64,000 bases of DNA, taken from positions 32,407 to 96,406 of the forward strand of contig NZ_JBLAVB010000014.1 in assembly GCF_047263945.1 (NCBI RefSeq), in the 5' to 3' direction. The stretch is from Rhodospirillum sp047263945. GTDB taxonomy: Bacteria; Pseudomonadota; Alphaproteobacteria; Rhodospirillales; Rhodospirillaceae. The notes beneath the pieces were generated by a model. It worked only from the letters and a program-made list of their open reading frames with translations. It was not told where the DNA came from and did not search any database. Below, piece after piece: positions 51,775 through 60,585 of the stretch; the stretch's first letter is position 1; every line of letters begins with the position of its first letter. The translations under genes were made by a program, and so were the position numbers.

Positions 51775-54144
51775 ATGAAACGGCTCATTGAGATCATCAG
51801 AACCAGGGAAACCCGCCTCCTCGAAATCCTTATCGAACGGGCCAGGGCAAATCTCTACATCCCCTATTCCGCCCCGTTTCAGGAAGCATGGGTGACATCC
51901 CTGCACGGATTGACGAATTCTCTCATGCTGATGCTTGATCGCCCCGACCCGCTTGCGGCGATCACGGCGAACCACGATTCCAAGACGGCCTCGGTCGCGC
52001 AATACGGGATCGAGGCAGCCCGACGCCACCGAGCCCGGGGCATCAATTTGGGCATGTTTCTCGGCGTTCTGAAATGCTATCGCCAGTCCTATATCGATCT
52101 TGTTTGGGAACAGGATTTGGATACCACGACGGGACGTCGTTTTCAGCGGGTTATCGACAACTTCTTCGACCATGTGGAAGTTGGCGTTTGCGACGAATGG
52201 GTCAGCCAGTCGCGCGACGGACTCCTGGGCCAACTCCAAGAGCACAACCGGACACTGACCGAGGAAAAGGCCAAATACCTGACAATTTTCGAAAGCCTGA
52301 AAAGTCCGGTTATTCTCCTCGACAGCAGCGGCGCGGTGGAGAACATGAACTTTTCCGCCGCGCGCCTGTTCGGGGGGAAAAGCACGCCTGGAGCCATGTA
52401 CTACGGCGACAGGAACGTTTCGCTCGGCACCTTGTTTGGCAGGCCGATCACCCTGGATGAACTCCACGACCTGTCCGGGGAGCAGAAAATCTCTACCCTT
52501 CTTGGCCCGCGGTGGTTCGAGGTGAAGGTGCAAAAGGGATTGGACAATTCCTCGCGTTTCGATGGAACGGTGGTGATTCTCTCCGACATCACCGAATACC
52601 GCGAGGCGCGGGAGGCCGCGCGGGCCGCCGATCGGGCGAAATCCTCCTTCCTCGCCACCATGAGCCATGAAATCCGAACCCCCCTTCATGGAATCATCGG
52701 CCTGACCGAGCTGATCGACCGGGGAGGACTGCTGGCGAGCGACCGGGAACGTCTGGATGCGGTGGGCCAGTCCGGGGAACTGCTGCTGTCGGTCGTCAAC
52801 GACATCCTGGATTACTCGAAGATCGAAGCGGGCGTCATCGACTACGAGCATATCGCGTTCGCCGTCGACGACGTGCTTTCCGAGGTCTCCGCCCTTCTGA
52901 CCCCCCTGGCCGCGCGCAAGCCCGACCTGTCCCTCAGCGTGGAGATGACAGACCTTCCTCCCGTTCTCGGCGACCCCGGCAAGCTCAAGCAGGTCCTTCT
53001 CAATCTCGTTGGCAACGCCATCAAATTCACTGAGGCCGGAAACGTCGTGGTGACGACCCGCCGAGACGGAGAAACCGGCCTTTGGTTCCTGGTCCGCGAC
53101 ACCGGCCCCGGAATCGCGCCGGAGAAGCTTGACGCGATCTTCGAACCCTTCATCCAATCCGACGGGTCCGTGGCCCGTCGCCACGGCGGCAGCGGCTTGG
53201 GGTTGGCCATCTGCCGCCGGATCATCGACATGCTGGGCGGATGCCTCGAAGTGTCCAGTACCCTGGGCAATGGCAGCGAATTCCGCGTCTTCATGCCGTT
53301 CTCCATGGCTGCGCCCGCAGGGGCCGCGACCCCTTCCTCGGTCATGGCCGAAACGGTCCCGCCGGATCGTCCATGCCCCATGGATATTCTCGTCATCGAG
53401 GACAACGAAGTGAACGCCCTCGTCATAAAAGGCATGTTGGAACGCGATGGACACCGGCCGGTGATCGTCCAGCACGGCGAAAAAGCCCTGCAACTGTTCA
53501 TCGAGCACCCTTTCAACATCGTGCTGACGGACATTCAACTGCCTGGCATGAACGGTTTTGAAATCGCCCGGCGGATCCGGGCCTTCACCGATCCAGTGAA
53601 ACGGACAGTCCCCATTGTCGCTCTTTCCGCCCAGGTCCTGCAAAGAGACATGAGCGCGGGCTTCGAGGCAGGAATCTCCTCGTTCATCGCCAAACCGTTC
53701 CGGAAAGCCCAATTGGACCGGGTCTTGTCCCGCGCATCCCAGGGAACCCTCGTCGAAGTCGTCGAACCGTCAAGGGACACCAGCCCTTTGGACGAACAGG
53801 CCCGCGACCTCGGGCCAGCGAGCGCCTGGCGGGTTCTCGATCTATACCGATCCCAGGCGGAAACCCTGCTCGACGAATTGGAGAGCGCCGTAGAGGACGG
53901 AGATCTCGAGCGCGCACGCGCCATCGGCCATCGCCTCAAGGGGTCTTCCGCGCATGTGGGGTGTACTCCGCTCGAACGGCTCGCTGCGGAGGTCGGTCAT
54001 GTTATCAGGACAAGCAAGCATGAGAACCTTTGCGCGCGGGTCCGAGAAACGCGCGAAGCCTTGCCCCAGATTCTGTCGGACCTGATCCATGCCTTTGAAG
54101 AGCAGTGGGGGCCGAAGGAGACCCGCGTAAGGAACGCGGGGTAA
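51775..54144 (+). CDS. Soluble hybrid histidine kinase with receiver and Hpt domains
   Basis: 789 residues without membrane helices. Residues 1-150 look like an RsbRD/globin-like N-terminal sensor (RGINLGMFLGVLKCYRQSYIDLV). A PAS-like part follows, then HisKA (SHEIRTPLHGIIGL near 300), HATPase (LLNLVGNAIKFTE, DTGPGIAP, GSGLGLAI), a receiver near 535-655 (DILVIEDNEVNAL, NIVLTDIQLPGMNG) and a C-terminal Hpt (AIGHRLKGSSAHVG). This is the kinase-receiver-Hpt phosphorelay layout of TorS, but TorS is membrane-bound with a periplasmic sensor. With the TorR-like regulator and torCDA next to it, it is the likely partner, sensing a cytoplasmic signal. Confidence 0.85.
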   Translation: MKRLIEIIRTRETRLLEILIERARANLYIPYSAPFQEAWVTSLHGLTNSLMLMLDRPDPLAAITANHDSKTASVAQYGIEAARRHRARGINLGMFLGVLKCYRQSYIDLVWEQDLDTTTGRRFQRVIDNFFDHVEVGVCDEWVSQSRDGLLGQLQEHNRTLTEEKAKYLTIFESLKSPVILLDSSGAVENMNFSAARLFGGKSTPGAMYYGDRNVSLGTLFGRPITLDELHDLSGEQKISTLLGPRWFEVKVQKGLDNSSRFDGTVVILSDITEYREAREAARAADRAKSSFLATMSHEIRTPLHGIIGLTELIDRGGLLASDRERLDAVGQSGELLLSVVNDILDYSKIEAGVIDYEHIAFAVDDVLSEVSALLTPLAARKPDLSLSVEMTDLPPVLGDPGKLKQVLLNLVGNAIKFTEAGNVVVTTRRDGETGLWFLVRDTGPGIAPEKLDAIFEPFIQSDGSVARRHGGSGLGLAICRRIIDMLGGCLEVSSTLGNGSEFRVFMPFSMAAPAGAATPSSVMAETVPPDRPCPMDILVIEDNEVNALVIKGMLERDGHRPVIVQHGEKALQLFIEHPFNIVLTDIQLPGMNGFEIARRIRAFTDPVKRTVPIVALSAQVLQRDMSAGFEAGISSFIAKPFRKAQLDRVLSRASQGTLVEVVEPSRDTSPLDEQARDLGPASAWRVLDLYRSQAETLLDELESAVEDGDLERARAIGHRLKGSSAHVGCTPLERLAAEVGHVIRTSKHENLCARVRETREALPQILSDLIHAFEEQWGPKETRVRNAG

Positions 54145-54229
54145 TCGACCCATGGCCCAGTATGGCCACCAAATAAGGGCGGTAACGTCCGCTTCCGTAT
54201 AACGCGGACCACGGGACACGACTTTGGGT

Positions 54230-54420
54230 GTTTTCCCGTCACGGGGCTTTGCCCCGTCCCCCACTGGGGCCGAAAGGCCCCAGACCCCAGGCATTTATTG
54301 GCCGAAAGGCCCCAGCCCCCCAATTGTAATTTCTAAAAGAAAAAAGGGGGTTTGGGGGCATTTTCCCCCAAATGGGCTTGGGCAATCGCCCAAAAAAGCG
54401 AGACAGGGTCGTTTACTGTG
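54230..54420. repeat. Composite dispersed repeat downstream of the hybrid kinase
   Basis: The unit reads TCACGGGGCTTTGCCCCGTC, CACTGGGGCCGAAAGGCCCC, a second GGCCGAAAGGCCCCAG, and then AAATGGGCTTGGGCAATCGC with CCAAAAAAGCGAGACAGGG. It is the inverted form of the composite at 16718-16915, with the same module order. Confidence 0.7.
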
Positions 54421-54447
54421 AACGGGGACAAGCCCTCGAAGAGACTC

Positions 54448-54576
54448 TAGAGCATGTCGCGTGAAATGTGATTCACGCGACATCCTCTAAACCTCTGATA
54501 TTGAAGCAAATCGTCACGCCTACGGCGTGCGTTCCGCCCGTCGCAATCTGTTCCAGATTGCTCGGGATTTGCTCTA
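54448..54576. repeat. TA-flanked MITE-like element, copy 3
   Basis: 129 bases from TAGAGCATGTCGCG to TTTGCTCTA, nearly identical in length and tail to copy 2, with one mismatch in the right arm of the hairpin (CATCCTCTA). Its right end (CTA at 54574-54576) is the stop codon TAG of the minus-strand TorR-like gene. Confidence 0.85.
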
Positions 54577-55311
54577 AGTTACCCGCTCGGTGAAAACATA
54601 ACCCAGACCATATTCAGTGACGATGTAGCGGGGGGTCGCCGGATCAGGCTCGATCTTCTGGCGCAAGCGACGGACGAGCACGTCAATGGTTCTTTCGTTG
54701 GGCTCCAGTTCGCGACCACTCATGGCGTCGAGCAAGGCACTTCGGCGCATGATCCGCCCGGCGTTTTGCACCAAGGCGGCCAGCAGATCGAATTCCGCGT
54801 GTGTAAGCCGCAGATCCTCGCCATCGGGCGAAGTGAGACGGTGGCCGTCGAGGTCAAAGCGCCAGCCATCGAACGTCTTTATCGTCCGCTCTGGCGCGAC
54901 GTCCGCGCTGCGGGTCCGGCGCAGTACGGAATGGACCCGCGCCATCACCTCGCGCGGAGAAAAGGGTTTCGTGATGTAGTCATCGGCGCCCAATTCCAAG
55001 CCGATTACCCTGTCAGCTTCCTCGCCCATGCTCGTCACCAGAATGACGGGGGTGGCATGGCGGCTGGCGATTTCGCGCATCAGGGTCAGCCCGTCCCCAT
55101 CAGGCAAATGAATATCGAGCAGGATCAGATCCGGTGGTTCGGGAAACATCATCCCGCGCAACCCCGCAGCGGTACCGGTCGATTCAACCCGATACCCCGC
55201 ATGTTCGAAATAGTCTGTAAGGGTCCCCAGAATGACCGGATCGTCATCGACAATGGCAATCCGGGTTCGCGATGGCACGATCTGGACCGGCTTTCTCATA
55301 GTGGCATTCAT
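54574..55311 (-). CDS. TorR-like OmpR-family response regulator
   Basis: 245 residues from the ATG at 55311 (MNATMRKP); an ATG four codons later is also possible. Receiver: RIAIVDDDPVILGTLTDYF, phospho-Asp in DLILLDIHLPDGDG, ILVTSMGEE and ITKPFSPREV. The winged helix (DLRLTHAEFDLLAALVQNAGR...ERTIDVLVRRLRQKIEPDP) ends in VTEYGLGYVF, like TorR (TVHGEGYLF type). It is divergent from the torC-like gene across 222 bases and should switch on the TMAO operon. The stop codon comes from the MITE-like copy 3. Confidence 0.87.
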   Translation of the reverse strand: MNATMRKPVQIVPSRTRIAIVDDDPVILGTLTDYFEHAGYRVESTGTAAGLRGMMFPEPPDLILLDIHLPDGDGLTLMREIASRHATPVILVTSMGEEADRVIGLELGADDYITKPFSPREVMARVHSVLRRTRSADVAPERTIKTFDGWRFDLDGHRLTSPDGEDLRLTHAEFDLLAALVQNAGRIMRRSALLDAMSGRELEPNERTIDVLVRRLRQKIEPDPATPRYIVTEYGLGYVFTERVT

Positions 55312-55335
55312 CGTCCATTCACATTTCACCAATGA

Positions 55336-55365
55336 GTGTTCATCATCCGGCGGAACTGTTTTCAC
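55336..55365. promoter_or_regulatory. Possible Tor-box-like sites between torR and torC
   Basis: GTGTTCATCA (55336-55345) and CTGTTTTCAC (55356-55365) resemble the E. coli TorR decanucleotide CTGTTCATAT in 7 and 6 positions. Their placement between the divergent regulator and operon is suitable, but the match is weak and the spacing differs from E. coli. Confidence 0.3.
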
Positions 55366-55533
55366 ACCGCTTCTGTATGGTCCTCGCAGATGGAGCGGCG
55401 AGAATATCGCCTCTTCGGTCGCGCGGAAAGGATCCATTCCGCCGCCTCCCTGACATCCCGACCCGCACGCCCGGATCGACGACTTGTCCGCTCCATCACC
55501 CCTCGATATTTCAGAAGAGTGAAGGGCCATGAC

Positions 55534-57183
55534 ATGCACTCCTTAACAACGAGCACCAAAAAACGACTTCTGGTGGGAACCGCGGGCATCGCGATCTTGG
55601 GATGCGTGGCTTTCTTTGCCCTGACCTCCCCCACCCTGTGGTCCTTGACGCATCCCTCGCGGGACACGGCGGACAGCGGTCCAGCCGATCTTGAAAACGG
55701 CCAGACGATGTTCATCGCGTCCGATTGCGCGACCTGCCACGCAACGCCGGGACAGGACGATAAGCTTTTGCTGGGCGGGGGGCGACAGCTGAATACGGAT
55801 TTCGGCATCTTCACAATGCCGAACATTTCCCCGGACAAGGAACACGGGATCGGCGATTGGACGGTTGAAGAGTTCGTGCGCGCGGTGCGCGAGGGCGTGG
55901 GCCGCGACGGAGAAAACCTGTATCCGGCCTTCCCTTATACCTCCTATCAGCGCATGACGGCGAACGACCTCCGCGACCTTTTCGCCTACATCAAGACCTT
56001 GGAACCCGTTGCCAAGGATGCTCCGCCCAATGACTTGAAGTTTCCCTTCAACATCCGTCGGGGGATCGGCGTCTGGCGCCTTGCCTTCCTGGACGGGCGC
56101 CCGCTAGGTGAAACGCCGGAGACCGTGTCCGAAGCCGCACCCAAGGGTACGGGCGCGGCCCTGCTGGAACGGGGCCGCTATCTGGTGGAGGGCCCTGGTC
56201 ACTGCGCCGAGTGTCATTCCCCCCGCACCGTTATCGGAACCATTCAGGAAGGCCAGCGCTATGGCGGCGGCGTCACTCCGGAAGGCACGGGCTACTTCCC
56301 CAACATCTCGCCCGATGAAACCGGTATCGGCTATTGGGCGGTCAATTCCCTGAAGGACTATTTGCATACCGGAATCAGCCCCATCAACAAGCGCGCCGGT
56401 GGCGATATGGCCGAGGTAATCGAAAATACCAGCCAACTTTCCGATCATGATCGGTTGGCGATGGCGGTTTACCTGAAAAGCATTCCCCCCGTCGATCGCC
56501 CCGCCCCAGGCCAGCCCGAGCCGAACTTCACCACGGAAGTGGTCGCCTTGCCACCGGAACTCACGGTCCGAAAGAAGGCCAACATTCCCGTGACCGAGCC
56601 CGACAAGGTGGTGGCCACCAAGGTCGCCTACACGGCTCACACCAAGAGCTTTTCCTTGGATAAGAACAACGTCGGCGCCGCCGATCACGAGGACGGCAAG
56701 ATCCTCGGGGCAAGCAAGCTGAACATCCTCCGCCACGAGGGCGACAAGATCGAGGTGCGCCTGGACGGATGGCAGGTCGCCGGAGCGGATTCCGTGTTGT
56801 ACGCCCAACAGGGTCAACGCATCACCGAGGCTGTGCTCTCTCCTGCGGCGATTGCCACGATCACCCGAGGGGCATCTATCACCGACCCGGCGACGGGACA
56901 GGACTGGACCGAAGCCAGCGTGACCTTCTGGGTCGACACCGAGGGCTTGAACTCAAGTCTTCCCAATCTATGGCAATACAGCTCCAACCTGTTCTCCACC
57001 TCCTGCGCGGTCTGTCACGCCTTACCTGAAAGCGAGCACTTCCTGGCCAACCAGTGGATCGGGACCCTGGGGGCGATGAAGCGCTTCACCTCCCTGTCCG
57101 ACGACGACTACCGCTTGCTTCTCGCCTACCTGCAGAACCATGCCAAGGACACCGATAGCGCCCATGGGGAGGGAGCGAAATGA
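55534..57183 (+). CDS. Tri-haem membrane-anchored cytochrome c, TorC-like C-terminus
   Basis: 549 residues from the ATG at 55534. One N-terminal anchor helix (LLVGTAGIAILGCVAFFALTS). Three CxxCH sites: CATCH and CAECH in two class I cytochrome domains of the type found in alcohol and gluconate dehydrogenases (GGGRQLNTDFG, PNISPD..GIGDWT), and CAVCH near the C-terminus in a domain like the end of TorC (EHFLANQWIGTLGAMKRFTSL, LLLAYLQNHAKD). Classical TorC has an N-terminal tetrahaem NapC-type domain that oxidises menaquinol; that domain is replaced here. Its electrons may come from the bc1 complex or another donor. Coupled to torD by a 4-base overlap. Confidence 0.85.
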   Translation: MHSLTTSTKKRLLVGTAGIAILGCVAFFALTSPTLWSLTHPSRDTADSGPADLENGQTMFIASDCATCHATPGQDDKLLLGGGRQLNTDFGIFTMPNISPDKEHGIGDWTVEEFVRAVREGVGRDGENLYPAFPYTSYQRMTANDLRDLFAYIKTLEPVAKDAPPNDLKFPFNIRRGIGVWRLAFLDGRPLGETPETVSEAAPKGTGAALLERGRYLVEGPGHCAECHSPRTVIGTIQEGQRYGGGVTPEGTGYFPNISPDETGIGYWAVNSLKDYLHTGISPINKRAGGDMAEVIENTSQLSDHDRLAMAVYLKSIPPVDRPAPGQPEPNFTTEVVALPPELTVRKKANIPVTEPDKVVATKVAYTAHTKSFSLDKNNVGAADHEDGKILGASKLNILRHEGDKIEVRLDGWQVAGADSVLYAQQGQRITEAVLSPAAIATITRGASITDPATGQDWTEASVTFWVDTEGLNSSLPNLWQYSSNLFSTSCAVCHALPESEHFLANQWIGTLGAMKRFTSLSDDDYRLLLAYLQNHAKDTDSAHGEGAK

Positions 57184-57791
57184 CCGCTCAGCATCAAGAA
57201 CTTGAACGGACAGCGCCCCCGTCTTTCCATCCAGACGCCTTTCTCGGAGATTGGCTTGCCACGTTGTTCATCGCCCCTCTGGACCGCCTGACCATCGAAG
57301 CCGCTTGCTCAGGTCAAGGCCTGACCTTCATCGACGGCGTCGCGCACGCCCTGAGCCAGCGCGAAGAGGGGAAAACCCTGAGCCGTATCCTCGGCGAGGG
57401 ATCTTCCATCGATGTGGAGCGTGCACTGTCCGAACGCTACACGGCCCTGTTCGAGGGCGTCTTTGGCCCCCGGTCGATTTCCCTTTGCGAAAGCGCCTAC
57501 AGGGGCTCGGGCCGACTTTTCCAGGCCCCAACGACGGAAATGGAAGCGGTTCTGCGCCAACTGGACATGGGGACGGTGGAAGGATGCCCCGAGCCCGCCG
57601 ATCACCTGTCGATCCAATTGGCCGCCCTCGCCGAAGCGATTCGTCGGGACGACGGAACCATGATTGCGACCTTGCGCCTGCGCCTACTCTCCTGGCTCCC
57701 AAAAGTGGGGCTTCTTCTGGAGGATCTTGATCCCCGGGGGTTCTACGCCGCCGCCGCATCCCTCGCCGTCGCCTTTCTATCATCGATTTAA
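57180..57791 (+). CDS. torD: TorD-family Moco enzyme chaperone
   Basis: 203 residues, all-helical, with the family motif region FGPRSISLCESAYRGSGRLFQAPTTEMEAVL (TorD/DmsD type) and PADHLSIQLAALAEAI, matching the E-P-D-H-L motif. TorD binds the Tat signal of TorA and holds it for Moco insertion. The ATG overlaps the torC-like stop (ATGA), and torA follows after 54 bases with AGGGG-like and GGGAGAAC sequence upstream of its start. The order torC-torD-torA differs from E. coli torCAD. Confidence 0.88.
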   Translation: MTAQHQELERTAPPSFHPDAFLGDWLATLFIAPLDRLTIEAACSGQGLTFIDGVAHALSQREEGKTLSRILGEGSSIDVERALSERYTALFEGVFGPRSISLCESAYRGSGRLFQAPTTEMEAVLRQLDMGTVEGCPEPADHLSIQLAALAEAIRRDDGTMIATLRLRLLSWLPKVGLLLEDLDPRGFYAAAASLAVAFLSSI

Positions 57792-57845
57792 CAGCCCCGG
57801 TCGCCCCCCCTGAATGGGGCGAGACCCGGGCGGGAGAACCGTCTC

Positions 57846-60305
57846 ATGTCCAAATCCATTGCCAATCCGTCGCGGCGTCATTTCTTGCTGGGAACGGCAG
57901 CGCTTGCCGCCGGGGCGTTCGCCAGCCCCCTGTTGACCCGGGGCGCACGCGCCCAGGGAGCCACCCGGGAAATCCTCTCGGGGTGTCATTGGGGCGTTTT
58001 CCGGGCCCAGGTCCAGGATGGCCGGGCCATCGGCATCAAGCCCTGGGACCAGGATCCCTGGCCTTCACCCCAGTTGGAGGGTGTGCTTGATTCCATCTAT
58101 TCCCCCTCGCGCATCAAGTATCCGATGGTCCGCCGGGCCTGGCTCGAACAGGGTCCGGGAGCCGATCCTGCGGGTCGGGGCACCGGCGATTTCGTTCGGG
58201 TGAGTTGGGACAAGGCGCTCGACCTGGTCGCCGGCGAGCTCACCCGGGTCCGCGACACATACGGCCCCGCCAGTGTTTACGGTGGCTCCTACGGCTGGAA
58301 AAGCCCCGGGAAGCTTCACAACTGCCAGACCCTTCTGCGCCGTTTGCTGAAGATGAACGGAGGCTTCACCAATTCGGCGGGAGACTACTCCACGGGCGCC
58401 GCCCAGGTGATTCTTCCCTACGTCAGCGGATCCATCGAGGTCTACGAGCAGTGCACCGCTTGGCCGGTGCTCGCCGAACACACCGACCTGATGGTGTTCT
58501 GGGGCGCCAACCCCTTGCGCAACTCGGAGATCTGCTGGCAGATCGCCGACCATGGCGCGTTCCGGGGGGTCGACGGTCTGAAAAAGGCCGGCACGAAGGC
58601 CATTTGCATCGACCCGGTCTACACGGAAACCGCCAAGTACTTGGACGCCGAATGGCTGGCGCCCCGCCCCCAAACCGATGTGGCAATGATGCTGGGCATC
58701 GCCCACACCCTGTACACGGAAGGGCTCCATGACCAGGCGTTCATGGATAAGTACACAAGCGGCTTCGACAAGTTCCTGCCCTATCTGACCGGTGAGAGCG
58801 ACGGTCAACCCAAGAGCGCGGAATGGGCATCCGATATCTGCCAGATTCCAGCCGAAACCTTGAAAGACCTCGCCCGCCGGTTCGCCTCTAGCCGAACCAT
58901 GCTGGCGCTCGGCTATTCGACTCAGCGGCAGCACCATGGCGAACAGTCCCAGTGGATGCTGGTGACCCTGGCCTGCATGCTCGGTCAGATCGGTCTGCCC
59001 GGCGGTGGATATGGCCTGAGTTACCACTACGCCAGCGGCGGTTCCCCCACCCACAAGTCGCCCATCCTGACGGCGATCACGGACACGCCGGGCCAGTCCT
59101 CCGGCGGAGGCGCGGCCTGGTTGGCCGGAGGGGGACTCGTCTCGATCCCGGTCTCTCGGTTGGTCGAGACTCTGCTGAACCCCGGAAAGACCATGGACTT
59201 CAAGGGGACAAAGCTGGAGCTGCCCAATATCAAGCTGGCCTACTGGGCAGGAGGCAACCCCTTCTCTCACCAACAGGACCGGAACGAGATGGTGCGGGCC
59301 TGGCAAAAGCTGGAAACCTTCATTGTCCACGATTTCCAATGGACGGCCACCGCCCGTCATGCCGACATCGTCCTGCCCGCAACGTCGAGCTACGAACGGA
59401 ATGACATCGACCAATGCGGGGACTACGCGCTGAGCCATATCGTCCCCATGAAAAAGATCGTCGATCCGGTATTCGAGGCCCGAAACGACTTCGACATCTA
59501 CGCCGCGATCGCCGAACGCCTGGGCTTTGGCTACGCCTATACGGAGGGCAAGACGGAAATGGATTGGATCCGCGGCTTCTACGAGGCCGCCAAGATTGAA
59601 TCCCGGGCCAAGGGCATGGAGATGCCTGTTTTCGACGTCTTCTGGGAGCATGGCGAGCCCCTCGCTTTTCCCCTGGAGGAGGCTCAAAAGTCTTTCGTGC
59701 GGCACGCGGCGTTCCGTGAGGACCCCCTGCTCAACGGGCTGGGAACACCGTCGGGCAAGTTCGAGATCTATTCGAAGAACATCGAAGGCTACAACTACGA
59801 AGACTGCCCCCCCCATCCCACCTGGATGGAGCCCGTCGAACGCCTTGATGGTCCGACGACACGCTACCCCCTGGCCATTGCCGCCAATCATCCGATTAAG
59901 CGCCTGCACTCCCAGCTTTGCGGAACCGCCTTGCGCAAGACCTATGCGGTGAACGGGCGCGAACCCTGTTGGATACATCCCACCGACGCCTTGGCGCGAG
60001 GATTGAAGGATGGCGACGTGGCCCGAGCCTTTAATGATCGCGGGCAAATCCTGGTGGGCATCGTGGTCACGGAACTCGTCCGCCCGGGTGTCATCCGCAT
60101 CAACGAGGGGGGCTGGTACGACCCTGTCACCCCCCGCTTGCCCAACAGCCTTTGCGCCTACGGTGACGTGAACGTCCTCACGACAGGCATCTCGACCTCC
60201 AAGCTCTCACAGGGCAACTGCGGCCAAACGGCTGTCGCCGAAGTCGAAAAGTACGAGGGAGTTCTCCCCGAAGTGACCGTGTTCAAGGCTCCGACCTCCG
60301 GTTAA
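57846..60305 (+). CDS. torA: Trimethylamine-N-oxide reductase, periplasmic Moco enzyme
   Basis: 819 residues. A Tat signal: SRRHFLLGTAALAAGAFASP, then processing near ARAQG. The mature start SGCHWGVFRAQVQDGRAIGIKPW is that of TMAO/DMSO reductases without an Fe-S cluster. DYSTGAAQVILP contains the Mo-ligand Ser. YGGSYGWKSPGKLHNCQTLLRR and MLALGYSTQRQHHGEQ are further family marks. It reduces TMAO (perhaps also DMSO) in the periplasm using electrons from the tri-haem cytochrome. MoeA in the window supplies Moco. A strong hairpin follows 8 bases after the stop. Confidence 0.93.
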   Translation: MSKSIANPSRRHFLLGTAALAAGAFASPLLTRGARAQGATREILSGCHWGVFRAQVQDGRAIGIKPWDQDPWPSPQLEGVLDSIYSPSRIKYPMVRRAWLEQGPGADPAGRGTGDFVRVSWDKALDLVAGELTRVRDTYGPASVYGGSYGWKSPGKLHNCQTLLRRLLKMNGGFTNSAGDYSTGAAQVILPYVSGSIEVYEQCTAWPVLAEHTDLMVFWGANPLRNSEICWQIADHGAFRGVDGLKKAGTKAICIDPVYTETAKYLDAEWLAPRPQTDVAMMLGIAHTLYTEGLHDQAFMDKYTSGFDKFLPYLTGESDGQPKSAEWASDICQIPAETLKDLARRFASSRTMLALGYSTQRQHHGEQSQWMLVTLACMLGQIGLPGGGYGLSYHYASGGSPTHKSPILTAITDTPGQSSGGGAAWLAGGGLVSIPVSRLVETLLNPGKTMDFKGTKLELPNIKLAYWAGGNPFSHQQDRNEMVRAWQKLETFIVHDFQWTATARHADIVLPATSSYERNDIDQCGDYALSHIVPMKKIVDPVFEARNDFDIYAAIAERLGFGYAYTEGKTEMDWIRGFYEAAKIESRAKGMEMPVFDVFWEHGEPLAFPLEEAQKSFVRHAAFREDPLLNGLGTPSGKFEIYSKNIEGYNYEDCPPHPTWMEPVERLDGPTTRYPLAIAANHPIKRLHSQLCGTALRKTYAVNGREPCWIHPTDALARGLKDGDVARAFNDRGQILVGIVVTELVRPGVIRINEGGWYDPVTPRLPNSLCAYGDVNVLTTGISTSKLSQGNCGQTAVAEVEKYEGVLPEVTVFKAPTSG

Positions 60306-60313
60306 AACGCATC

Positions 60314-60351
60314 GCGGCCAGTCGGGGGGATGCTTGACCCCGACTGGCCGC
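60314..60351 (+). terminator. Hairpin after torA
   Basis: GCGGCCAGTCGGGG and CCCCGACTGGCCGC form a perfect 14-pair stem around GGATGCTTGA. There is no T-run, so it is a weak intrinsic or a processing/attenuating hairpin. It probably ends the torCDA transcript. Confidence 0.6.
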
Positions 60352-60394
60352 AACGCGGGCTGTGTACCCTATCATCTGTAAAGCAGCGATTCTG

Positions 60395-60585
60395 GCTGGC
60401 GATTGCCCAAGCCCATTTGGGGGCTGATGCCCCCAATCCTCTATTTTTCTTTTATACCCCGTCTCCTTGAAAAACCGAAAAGAGCGGAGCCTGAAGCCCC
60501 GGACCCCCATTCGTCTTTTTACCAATGGGATAAAAGGGTCCGTGACCCTTTGCGGGTCTGGGCAGAGCCCAGGATCATGGCGCTC
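60395..60585. repeat. Composite dispersed repeat fused to the PAS gene
   Basis: GCGATTGCCCAAGCCCATTT followed by GGGGGCTGATGCCCCCAAT, then TTGAAAAACCGAAAA and GGGTCCGTGACCCTTTGC with GTCTGGGCAGAGCCCAGG. The first part is the 9488/16718/54345 module, the second the module at 13680-13825. This is the only place where these two are joined. Confidence 0.65.

Noticed and set aside
51664..53712. 682-codon open frame antisense to the hybrid kinase
   Set aside because: It mirrors a gene with complete kinase motifs, has no recognisable domain and shows the His/Gln/Gly-rich composition typical of antisense frames in GC-rich DNA.
58065..60047. 660-codon open frame antisense to torA
   Set aside because: Same reason: torA on the other strand has all family motifs; the antisense translation has none.
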